Source: Modicisalibacter tunisiensis
GTDB lineage: Bacteria; Pseudomonadota; Gammaproteobacteria; Pseudomonadales; Halomonadaceae
DNA length: 64,000 nucleotides
NCBI RefSeq assembly: GCF_020148005.1
Contig: NZ_JAGXFD010000001.1
Coordinates: 134,011-198,010 of the forward strand
Direction: 5' to 3'
Shown here: positions 20,918-28,309 of the stretch, piece by piece
Numbering within the stretch: position 1 is the stretch's first letter
Layout: each line of letters opens with the position of its first letter
Program-made: the position numbers and the translations under genes
Notes under the pieces: generated by a model
What the model was told of the DNA's origin: nothing
Databases searched by the model: none
What the model saw: only the letters and a program-made list of their open reading frames with translations

Positions 20918-21772
20918 TTAGCGCGCCGCCAGCCCAGAAGCCGGGCGAACAAGATCAGCGGCCATTTCGTCGACTATCGGCCCGCTGACAAAGCCCAGCG
21001 AAAGACGCCTGAGGCGCGCCAGATCGTCACGCCGGTGAATATTCGGCCACCAGCTCGCGATGCCGCTGCGGTGCGCATCGTTTAACCAATGCGCCAGCCT
21101 TGAGTCGCCTATTGCCTCGTCTTCTAACGAGGCCCTTGCCAGCCCCTGCGGTGTGGCCCAGCGCACGCCAAGCTCATGAAGGCGTAACCAGACATCGCTC
21201 GCCAATTCAAGCGGAAGCTCATCGGCCAGCAAGGCGTACCCGCGGCGATGGAAACTGACCGCCGCCTCGCGCGCGTGCGGGTCACCCAGCAACGCCTTAC
21301 CACGCTGACGCAGAATGATCCGCGACGGTCGCAGGCCCAAACGCTCCAGTAAGCTCTCGAATACCGCGCCGTGCGAGGACCCGACAGCCTGAATATGCCG
21401 GCTGTGAACGGAAACGATCAATGGCCGGGACGAATCCGAGTGGCTGTTGAGAAATTCCAGCGCCTGCAGCGTCCTCAGGAAGCGATCCAGAAAGACCACA
21501 TCCTCCGTATTCCAGGTCAGGAAATAGAGCGCCTCGGTCGAGAGCGGCTGGCCCTGATCGGTCCGTATGTCGAGCCGTCCCTCGTAGGCGGCTGGCTGCA
21601 TATTCTCCAGCTCCAGGATTGGCTGCAAGCAGGGATAAATTACATGATCGGCCAGCCGTGCCCACACCCGCCCCTTGTCATAATAGAACCGAGCGTAACG
21701 ATTCAAGCTGGCATGTACGTTGAAGTCATCGAGATGAGCGTTGAAATAGTCGACGACGCGAGTCAGTGGCAT
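20918..21772 (-). CDS. degenerate EAL-domain protein in the sulfonate operon
   Basis: A 284-residue soluble protein. ATG 21772 has CAGGAG nine bases upstream; the frame could open with TTG at 21796 but without a ribosome site. The overall order resembles an EAL phosphodiesterase: YPCLQPILELENMQPAAYEG at the start (EAL replaced by EGRL), IVSVHSRHI where LNxS is expected, and DDLARLRRLSLGFVSGPIV where EQLxxLxxLGxxxxQGxxxxxP belongs. The metal-binding Glu/Asn/Asp residues and DDFGTGY are lost, so no c-di-GMP hydrolysis is expected. It lies 26 bases downstream of the permease gene and is the last gene of the ABC operon. A regulatory or ligand-binding role is inferred; function unknown. Confidence 0.6.
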   Translation of the reverse strand: MPLTRVVDYFNAHLDDFNVHASLNRYARFYYDKGRVWARLADHVIYPCLQPILELENMQPAAYEGRLDIRTDQGQPLSTEALYFLTWNTEDVVFLDRFLRTLQALEFLNSHSDSSRPLIVSVHSRHIQAVGSSHGAVFESLLERLGLRPSRIILRQRGKALLGDPHAREAAVSFHRRGYALLADELPLELASDVWLRLHELGVRWATPQGLARASLEDEAIGDSRLAHWLNDAHRSGIASWWPNIHRRDDLARLRRLSLGFVSGPIVDEMAADLVRPASGLAAR

Positions 21773-21798
21773 GACCTGATACTCCTGAAAAAACAACG

Positions 21799-22689
21799 TT
21801 ATTGTCCCCGCACCATTCCCCAGCGCCTGACGGTCAGCCGTTCGAAGGTATCGAAGATCAGGTTCTCGACCAGCAGGCCGATCACGATCACCACCACCAG
21901 ACCGGCAAATACCTTGTCGGTGTAGAGTTCGTTACGGTTCTGGAAGATATACCAGCCCAGCCCGCCGCCACCCGAGGAAGCGCCGAACACCAGTTCGGCG
22001 GCGATCAGCGTGCGCCAGGCGAAGGCCCAGCCGATACGCAACCCCGCCAGCAGTGACGGCAAGGCGGCCGGGATCAGGATCAGCGCCACATACCGCAGCC
22101 CACGCAGGCCGTAGTTTCGCCCCGCCATCCTCAGGGTCTCGCTCACCCCCTGGAAGCCGGCATGAATGTTCACCGCCATGGCCCACAATACCGAATGAAT
22201 CAGCACGAATATTAGACTGGCTTCGCCCAGCCCGAACCACAGCAATGCCAGCGGTAACAGGGCAATCGCCGGCAGCGGGCTGAACATGGAGGTCAGCGTC
22301 GTCAACAGATCTCGACCAATGCGCGTCGATACCGCCAGGGTGGTCAGCCCCAGCGCCAACAGCGATCCCAGGGCGTAGCCCTTGATCAACACACTCAGTG
22401 ATACGCCGATGCGCGCCAGCAACGGGCCAGCGAAGAGACCGTCCCATAGTGCCCGTACCGTGGCACTCGCGCCGGGCAACATGAGCGGATTGCCTTGATA
22501 GCGAGCCGCGCCTTCCCAAAGCAGCACGAGCCCCACCAGGATCAGCGCCTTGCGCACGGCCGGCAGACCCCATAGGTGCTGCCAGCGGCTGCGTTGGGCC
22601 ATCAGATCGCGGGTATCGATCGGCGGCAGCTCATAGAGCCGGTCAGGCCTTTCCCCCCGTTCTTCGGCGGGCACGGAACGTAGCGTCAT
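21799..22689 (-). CDS. sulfonate-type ABC transporter permease (TauC/SsuC family)
   Basis: A 296-residue inner-membrane permease with an extended cytoplasmic N-terminus of about 45 residues and six predicted helices. The EAA-type coupling segment is ETLRMAGRNYGLRGLRYVAL, and AWRTLIAAELVFG plus GLGWYIFQNRNELYTDKVFA near the end are typical of TauC/SsuC. The start overlaps the ATPase stop by four bases (ATGA). With the neighbouring receptor and dioxygenase this points to import of taurine or another alkanesulfonate, though nitrate-type homologues exist. Confidence 0.9.
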   Translation of the reverse strand: MTLRSVPAEERGERPDRLYELPPIDTRDLMAQRSRWQHLWGLPAVRKALILVGLVLLWEGAARYQGNPLMLPGASATVRALWDGLFAGPLLARIGVSLSVLIKGYALGSLLALGLTTLAVSTRIGRDLLTTLTSMFSPLPAIALLPLALLWFGLGEASLIFVLIHSVLWAMAVNIHAGFQGVSETLRMAGRNYGLRGLRYVALILIPAALPSLLAGLRIGWAFAWRTLIAAELVFGASSGGGGLGWYIFQNRNELYTDKVFAGLVVVIVIGLLVENLIFDTFERLTVRRWGMVRGQ

Positions 22690-23588
22690 GATCGAGCCTC
22701 CCGCGTTACCGCATCGTCGGCTTTCGCTTGATGCTCAAAGAGCAGTTGATGAATCCGCTGAGTACGTGCTCGCGTCGCCTCGCTACCATGGTTGTTCAAG
22801 GTATCCTCCTCGCAGCCAAGCTCGGCACGGACACGCCCCGGATGAGGCGACAGCAGCAGGATACGGTTGCCGATGACCTGAGCCTCCTCGATAGAATGAG
22901 TGACAAACAACAGGGTGAAGTGCACGTCATCCCACAAGGCCAGTAGCTCTTCCTGCATCTTGCGTCGGGTCAAGGCGTCGAGTGCGGCGAAGGGCTCGTC
23001 CATCAGCAGTATACGTGGCTGCATGGCCAGCCCCCGGGCGATCGCCACGCGTTGCTTCATGCCACCAGACAGGGTATGCGGATAGGCATCAGCGAAGCCC
23101 GACAGGCCGACCTTTTCCAAGGTTTCCAGAGCGCGAGTCTCGGCGGCATCCCGCGCCAGGGTCCTGGACGCGAGCAGCGGAAACATCACATTCTGCTTGA
23201 CGGTCTTCCAGGGCGGCAGTTGATCGAATTCCTGAAATACCACGATACGATCCGGCCCGGGGGCGTGGATCGAGCGTCCATCGAGTCGGATCTCGCCCTC
23301 CACCGGGGCAAGAAAGCCGGCCACCGCCTTGAGCAGTGTCGACTTGCCGCAACCCGATGGCCCCAGCAGCACGAAACGATCGCCCTCCTGCACATTGAAA
23401 CTGACCTGCTGAGCGGCCTTGACCACATGTCGCGCCGTGCGGTACTCGAGGCTTACGTTATCCACCGCCAGCCGCGGCTGTTCCGGCGGCGACGGCGTCT
23501 GTTGCGGCGCCTCGGCGGCTGGCCGTGGCGCGAGCGCGTCGGGCGTCTTGAGTGTGTCGGGCTTCTTGAAAGCGTCGAGGGTGGCCAT
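22686..23588 (-). CDS. sulfonate-type ABC transporter ATPase (TauB/SsuB family)
   Basis: A 300-residue ATPase. ATG 23588 follows GGGAGTTGAC and sits directly after the receptor stop codon. Residues 1-45 are a low-complexity Pro/Ala/Thr extension (DAFKKPDTLKTPDALAPRPA), longer than in E. coli TauB. Then come Walker A GPSGCGKSTLLK, the signature LSGGMKQRVAIARGLAMQP and Walker B LLMDEPFAALDALTR. The Q-loop phrase VFQEFDQLPPWKTV is typical of the nitrate/sulfonate class. Confidence 0.92.
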   Translation of the reverse strand: MATLDAFKKPDTLKTPDALAPRPAAEAPQQTPSPPEQPRLAVDNVSLEYRTARHVVKAAQQVSFNVQEGDRFVLLGPSGCGKSTLLKAVAGFLAPVEGEIRLDGRSIHAPGPDRIVVFQEFDQLPPWKTVKQNVMFPLLASRTLARDAAETRALETLEKVGLSGFADAYPHTLSGGMKQRVAIARGLAMQPRILLMDEPFAALDALTRRKMQEELLALWDDVHFTLLFVTHSIEEAQVIGNRILLLSPHPGRVRAELGCEEDTLNNHGSEATRARTQRIHQLLFEHQAKADDAVTREARS

Positions 23589-23589
23589 G

Positions 23590-24630
23590 TCAACTCCCTT
23601 CCCAGTCATGCGCCTCGGGGAAGAAGTAGTCCTTCCAAGAGGCCGGTGAATGCCGAATGGCGCCTACGTCATGCAGAAATTTCGCCAAGGGATAAGTATT
23701 GTTCGGTACCGGCGAGAAGTTGATCGCATCGTCGGTAATGATGTCCTCGAGGAAATCGTTATCGAGCTTTGAACCGGTCACTCGCTTGTAGGTCGCGACT
23801 GCTTCGGCCGGATGATCGGCAATGAATTCGCTGGCCTGTTGCAGCGCGTCGAGAAACGCCTGATAGAGCTCGGGGTTATTCTTGCGATAGGCGGCCGTGG
23901 CATAGAGCAGTACCGGCGATACCGGCCCGCCCAGGATGTCGTAGGAATCGAGCACCTTGTGCACATCGGGGTCCGCCAGTTCCTGATACTGATAGGGCAG
24001 GTTGGAGAAGTGCGCCGTCAGTTCAGTGCCGCCGCTCACCAACGCATTGGTGGCGTCCGGATGCGGCAACGACACGGTCAGGTCATCCAGCTTGGCGTAG
24101 TGTTGCTGCCCGAATGCCTTGGCAGCTGCCATCTGCAGAAAGCGCGCCTGAACCGAGACCTTGACCGCCGGCACGGCAATGCGATCGTGCTCGCTGAAGT
24201 CGGCCAGCGTCTTGACGTCGGGGTTATTGGTGACCAGATAGGTCGGAAAGTTGCCCAGCGAGGCAATCGCCTTGACGTCGAGGCTGCCTCGGGTGCGATC
24301 CCAGGCCGTCAATAGCGGCCCTACCCCGGCGGCGGCGATGTCGATGCTGTCGGAAAGCAGCGCATTGTTGACGTTGGCGCCCCCTGAAAGCTGCTTCCAC
24401 TCGACATCGAGCTCGATGCCGGCCTGCCTGGCCTCCTTCTTCAACAGGCCCTGGTCACGAATGACGTGCAGCGGAAGATAGACGATGCCGTACTGCTCGG
24501 CGATACGGACCGTCTCGGCAGCCTGAGCCTGAGCGCAAGCCGCCAACCCCATGCCCGCTACGCCAAGCGAAACCAGGCCGGCCGTGAATAGTCGATAGCG
24601 GGTTGGCCGTGTCATGTTCGCGTCTGTCAT
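23590..24630 (-). CDS. sulfonate-type ABC transporter substrate-binding protein (NMT1/SsuA-like)
   Basis: A 346-residue exported receptor. ATG 24630 has CCAGGAGACGAT upstream. The export signal runs to about residue 40; it contains both a lipobox-like LAAC and a later AQAAE signal-peptidase I site, so lipoprotein or free periplasmic form are both possible. The mature part (VRIAEQYGIVYLPLHVIRDQ, ELDVEWKQLSGGANVNNALL) is the NMT1/SsuA fold. First gene of the operon; tauD-like gene is divergent. The ligand is inferred to be a sulfonate from neighbours. Confidence 0.88.
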   Translation of the reverse strand: MTDANMTRPTRYRLFTAGLVSLGVAGMGLAACAQAQAAETVRIAEQYGIVYLPLHVIRDQGLLKKEARQAGIELDVEWKQLSGGANVNNALLSDSIDIAAAGVGPLLTAWDRTRGSLDVKAIASLGNFPTYLVTNNPDVKTLADFSEHDRIAVPAVKVSVQARFLQMAAAKAFGQQHYAKLDDLTVSLPHPDATNALVSGGTELTAHFSNLPYQYQELADPDVHKVLDSYDILGGPVSPVLLYATAAYRKNNPELYQAFLDALQQASEFIADHPAEAVATYKRVTGSKLDNDFLEDIITDDAINFSPVPNNTYPLAKFLHDVGAIRHSPASWKDYFFPEAHDWEGS

Positions 24631-24768
24631 ATCGTCTCCTGGTAAATGCATCTTCATCAGAACTGACAGCCTATCGAGCTGCCACAACCGCCAGCCAATC
24701 ACTTATTTCGCAATGCTTTTCAAAAAATATGGGTTGGCTTCGCGCAGTTACATAATCTGCCAGTGGCT

Positions 24769-24780
24769 GATTAGCTAATC
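24769..24780. promoter_or_regulatory. GATTAGCTAATC palindrome in the divergent sulfonate promoter region
   Basis: A perfect 12-bp palindrome in the 257-base spacer between the receptor gene (minus) and the dioxygenase gene (plus). The surrounding spacer is AT-rich relative to the genes and otherwise empty. A shared operator is plausible; the binding protein is unknown, with the nearby CysB-like regulator a candidate. Confidence 0.35.
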
Positions 24781-24887
24781 GAATATCGGTATTTTTCAAC
24801 GCGTCCAATTCGATCAAGGATAGACACCAAGGCTTCAGCTATCCGGCATCCGTTATCTCCACCAGAACGTTGCGAGGCAATCACACC

Positions 24888-25814
24888 ATGAGCTATCAAT
24901 CGTTTCGAGTCATTCCAAGCGCCGGACATATCGGTGCAGAAATTCAAGGCCTTGACCTGAGCAGTGAATTGACACCACTGCAGTGGCGCGAGATTCATAA
25001 AGCGTTTCTCGATTATCAGGTACTTTTCTTTCACGACCAGCACCTGACGCGTGATCAGCACATTGCCCTGGGCAAGCATTTCGGTGAACTTCACATCCAC
25101 CCGATGGTCAGCGGTCCCGAGGGTTACCCGGAAATTTTTCCGATCGAGGCGAACAAGGATTCATCGGACAATCCCCGCGAGGTCAAGGCAGGAAAGCGAG
25201 CCGTCAACGGCAATGACTGGCATTCAGACGTTTCCTGCGACGAGCAGCCGCCATTGGGCAGCATCCTGTATCTGAAGGAAGTGCCAGCCGCCGGAGGCGA
25301 CACGCTATTCGCCAGTAGCTACGCCGCCTTCGAAGCTCTTTCGCCGGCCATGCAGCGTTTTCTGGAAGGACTTACCGCCCGCCATTCCGGAGAGGCCAAT
25401 TACCGCTATCGCTACGGCAATCAGCGTCCTCAGAATCGCGAATGCTTCGGTTATGCCAATGGCAGCGAATACCCGGAAGCCATTCATCCGGTGGTGCGCA
25501 CCCACCCGGAAACGGGCCGCAAGGGGCTTTTTGTCAACCGTGGATTTACCGCCGAAATTCTCGAACTGACCCCGTCGGAAAGCGAAGCGCTGCTGGAGTT
25601 TATTTATCGGCATCAGGAGACCCCGGAGTTCACAACACGCTTTAGCTGGCGCAATAACTCGCTTGCCTTCTGGGACAATCGCTGCGTTCAGCACCGAGCA
25701 TTATTCGACTATGCCGGAAAGACCAGGCGCGGTGAACGAGTTACTATCAAGGGAGACCGTCCCTTTTTATCTCTTGATTCAAAGAATCAACACTGGGATC
25801 TAGTCGGCTCCTAA
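24888..25814 (+). CDS. TauD/TfdA-family 2-oxoglutarate-dependent dioxygenase
   Basis: A 308-residue non-haem iron dioxygenase. I chose ATG 24888 (MSYQSFRVIPSAGHIGAEIQ) over an earlier alternative codon at 24870. The iron-binding facial triad is visible as His112 and Asp114 in WHSD and His269 in CVQHRA; RRGERVTIKG holds the 2-oxoglutarate-binding arginine. TauD releases sulfite from taurine; AtsK-like relatives cleave alkyl sulfates. Being divergent from a sulfonate ABC operon, a desulfonating role in sulfur scavenging fits best. The exact substrate cannot be read from sequence. Confidence 0.9.
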   Translation: MSYQSFRVIPSAGHIGAEIQGLDLSSELTPLQWREIHKAFLDYQVLFFHDQHLTRDQHIALGKHFGELHIHPMVSGPEGYPEIFPIEANKDSSDNPREVKAGKRAVNGNDWHSDVSCDEQPPLGSILYLKEVPAAGGDTLFASSYAAFEALSPAMQRFLEGLTARHSGEANYRYRYGNQRPQNRECFGYANGSEYPEAIHPVVRTHPETGRKGLFVNRGFTAEILELTPSESEALLEFIYRHQETPEFTTRFSWRNNSLAFWDNRCVQHRALFDYAGKTRRGERVTIKGDRPFLSLDSKNQHWDLVGS

Positions 25815-25836
25815 ACTTGGCTACGGGAGGCATGAC

Positions 25837-26484
25837 ATGGCAATAATTATTAATGAAAAATGCCACTATCTTATCGTACCCGGATGGAAAGGCTCAGGTT
25901 CAGACCACTGGCAAAGCCATTGGCAAGCCGTTCTACCCCAAGCCTCGCGCATCCAGGTGACTGACTGGGATCTGCCCCGCTTCGATGATTGGATTGAGGC
26001 GATCGAGCGTGCCGTTTCCAGACTCGAAGGACCGATAGTGCTCATCGCACATAGCCTGGGCTGTATCAGCATTGCCCATTGGACTACGCGATCAGCGTTC
26101 ACATACAAAATAGCCGCAGCCATGCTGGTGGCCCCCGCCGATGTAGAACAAGGGCCGGCAAGGAGAAACCTGAAAGCCTTTGCCCCCATCCCCGGAACCC
26201 CGTTACCTTTTACGAGCCTGGTGGTGGGATCGACCAACGATTGGTCGGCATCTAGACAGCGAATAGAACACTTCGCCAATGCCTGGGGAAGCATCTGCCA
26301 TATTATCGCCAATGTCGGCCATATCAATGTTGAATCGGGGCACAGCCATTGGCCTGAGGGACTTTATCTCTTGAGCCACCTGACCCGAGAAATCGCACCA
26401 GAAACACCTGGCACCCATTACTGTGAGGACCAGCATTCACGATTTAGAACGGCCAGATCCGTGGGATCAGCAGCAGCGAGGTGA
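25837..26484 (+). CDS. RBBP9/YdeN-family serine hydrolase
   Basis: A 215-residue cytoplasmic alpha/beta hydrolase, 22 bases after the dioxygenase gene and probably cotranscribed; CGGGAGG lies before the ATG. YLIVPGWKGSGSDHWQSHW opens the fold, the nucleophile is in AHSLGC, and VGHINVESGHSHWPEG carries the histidine, all diagnostic of the RBBP9 family. The last 20 or so residues (SRFRTARSVGSAAAR) are basic and extend 41 bases into the 3' end of the convergent permease gene; the family's usual length is about 180-195. The substrate is unknown. Confidence 0.88.
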   Translation: MAIIINEKCHYLIVPGWKGSGSDHWQSHWQAVLPQASRIQVTDWDLPRFDDWIEAIERAVSRLEGPIVLIAHSLGCISIAHWTTRSAFTYKIAAAMLVAPADVEQGPARRNLKAFAPIPGTPLPFTSLVVGSTNDWSASRQRIEHFANAWGSICHIIANVGHINVESGHSHWPEGLYLLSHLTREIAPETPGTHYCEDQHSRFRTARSVGSAAAR

Positions 26485-28213
26485 TCCCCACCAGCACGCT
26501 CAGCGGCCCCCCGACGCGCAGGAAGTCGCCGAAGCGATAGCCGCCCGGGCCGTAGACCATCAGATTGGTCTGGTAGCCCAGCGGCGTCAAAAAGCTCGCC
26601 GAGGCGGCGAACATCACCGCGATGGCGAACGGCATGACGCTCACCCCCAGGCTCTCGGCGCTGGCGGTGACGATGGGAAAGGCAATCACCGCCGCGGCAT
26701 TGTTGGTCACCACTTCGGTGAGCAGCGCGACCAGCACATAGGCGCCGATCAGCATCAGGTAAGGGTCGCCGCCGGCCAGCGTCATCGCCTGCTGCGCCAC
26801 GGCCGCCGCCGCCCCGGAACTCTCCAGCGCCGCGCCCAGGCCGAACGACGCGCCGATGGTCAGCAGCACCTGGGTATCCAGACCGCGCTTGGCCGCGCCC
26901 ACCGAGCAGCAGCGCGTGAGCAGGCTCGCCAGGGCGCCGAGCATCGCCGCATTGAGCATGCTCAATACGCCGAAGCTGGCCAGCACCACCACGCCGACGA
27001 GGATCGTCCACGCCAGCCAGGCCTTTTCGTGCACCGGGCGCGCCTGGCCGTTGACCTGGCTGATCAGCAGGAAATCCCGCGACTGGCGATGGCGCTCGAT
27101 GAATGGCGGACGCACTTCCAGAAGCAGCACGTCGGCCGGCTGCAGGCGAATCTGCCCCAGGTTGCCGTCGACCCGCTCGCCGTTGCGGCAGACTGCCAGC
27201 ACCGCGGCGCCGTAGAGCGTGCGGAAGTGTCCCTCGCGGATACGCTGGCCGATGAACTGGCACTGATCGGAAACCACCGCCTCGACCAGCCGGCGCTCGC
27301 GAAAATCCTTCTGCAGGTTCGACTCGCCGAGGCTCGACGGCCGCAGGCCGCGGAACTGCTGCAGTTCGATGGCCGCCTCGCTGGTGCCGGCGAACACCAG
27401 CCTGTCGCCGGCCTTGAGCTTCTCGCCCGGACCGACGACGCTGACCACGTTGCCGCCGCGCTCGATCTCGACCAGGAAGAGGCCACGGAGATGACGCAGC
27501 CCGGCCTCCTCGACCGTCTTCTCGACCAGCGGGCCCTCCGGGTCGACCGCCATCTCGATGGTGAACTCGCGCGGATTCTCGAAGGCCTGGGCGGCGCTGC
27601 GCCGGTTGGGCAGCAGCCAGCGACCGGCGAACAGCAGATAGCCGAGCCCCACCAGCGCCACCGGCACGCCGACCCAGGCGATGTCGAACAGGTGTAGCGA
27701 GGCCTGCGGGTAGCGCGCGGCGAGCAGGCCGTTGACCACCAGGTTGGTGCTGGTGCCCAGCAGTGAGCAGGTACCGCCGAGAATCGAGGCGAAGCTCAGC
27801 GGGATCAGGAAGCGATGGGCCTTCAGGTCGAGCCGCCGGCTCCAGCTCATCACCGCGGGCACGTAGGTCGCCACCACCGGGGTATTGTTGAGGAAAGCGC
27901 TCATTGCCGAGACCGGCAACAGCAGTCGTGCCATGGCACCGGACTCGCTGCGGGGACGCCCCAGCACGTAGCGGATGATCAGATCCATGCCGCCGGTCTC
28001 GCGAATGCTGGCGACCAGCACGTACATGAACGCCACGGTGAACAGACCGTCGTTGGAGAAGCCGGCCAGTGCCTGCTGCGGGCCGATCACGCCCAGGGTC
28101 AGCAGAACGATCACCCCACCGAGCAAGATCATATCGGCGCCGATACGCGTCGTGCCCATCAGCAGGAACACGATGGTGACGGTCGCGAGCGAGATCCAGG
28201 CATCGGGAGACAT
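26444..28213 (-). CDS. SLC13-family permease with two TrkA-C domains
   Basis: A 589-residue inner-membrane transporter. ATG 28213 follows GCAGGACCGCC. Hydrophobic helices cover about 1-185 and 390-589; the middle carries two RCK-C (TrkA-C) ligand-binding domains at about 210-295 and 300-385 (GEKLKAGDRLVFAG; LQPADVLLLEV). The motifs SAFLNNTPVVATYVPAV and TNNAAAVIAFPI are the paired SLC13/DASS signatures. Relatives move dicarboxylates, sulfate or other anions with sodium. Its place beyond the sulfur genes makes sulfate or another anion possible, but this is inference. Confidence 0.9.
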   Translation of the reverse strand: MSPDAWISLATVTIVFLLMGTTRIGADMILLGGVIVLLTLGVIGPQQALAGFSNDGLFTVAFMYVLVASIRETGGMDLIIRYVLGRPRSESGAMARLLLPVSAMSAFLNNTPVVATYVPAVMSWSRRLDLKAHRFLIPLSFASILGGTCSLLGTSTNLVVNGLLAARYPQASLHLFDIAWVGVPVALVGLGYLLFAGRWLLPNRRSAAQAFENPREFTIEMAVDPEGPLVEKTVEEAGLRHLRGLFLVEIERGGNVVSVVGPGEKLKAGDRLVFAGTSEAAIELQQFRGLRPSSLGESNLQKDFRERRLVEAVVSDQCQFIGQRIREGHFRTLYGAAVLAVCRNGERVDGNLGQIRLQPADVLLLEVRPPFIERHRQSRDFLLISQVNGQARPVHEKAWLAWTILVGVVVLASFGVLSMLNAAMLGALASLLTRCCSVGAAKRGLDTQVLLTIGASFGLGAALESSGAAAAVAQQAMTLAGGDPYLMLIGAYVLVALLTEVVTNNAAAVIAFPIVTASAESLGVSVMPFAIAVMFAASASFLTPLGYQTNLMVYGPGGYRFGDFLRVGGPLSVLVGITSLLLIPRIWPF

Positions 28214-28309
28214 GGCGGTCCTGCGGCTGAAAGAGATTCAGTCCGCATTTTGACCGCCCTGCTTTATATCATGAAGTTATTTGTGGAAATTTGGCTAGAC
28301 CTTAATCGC

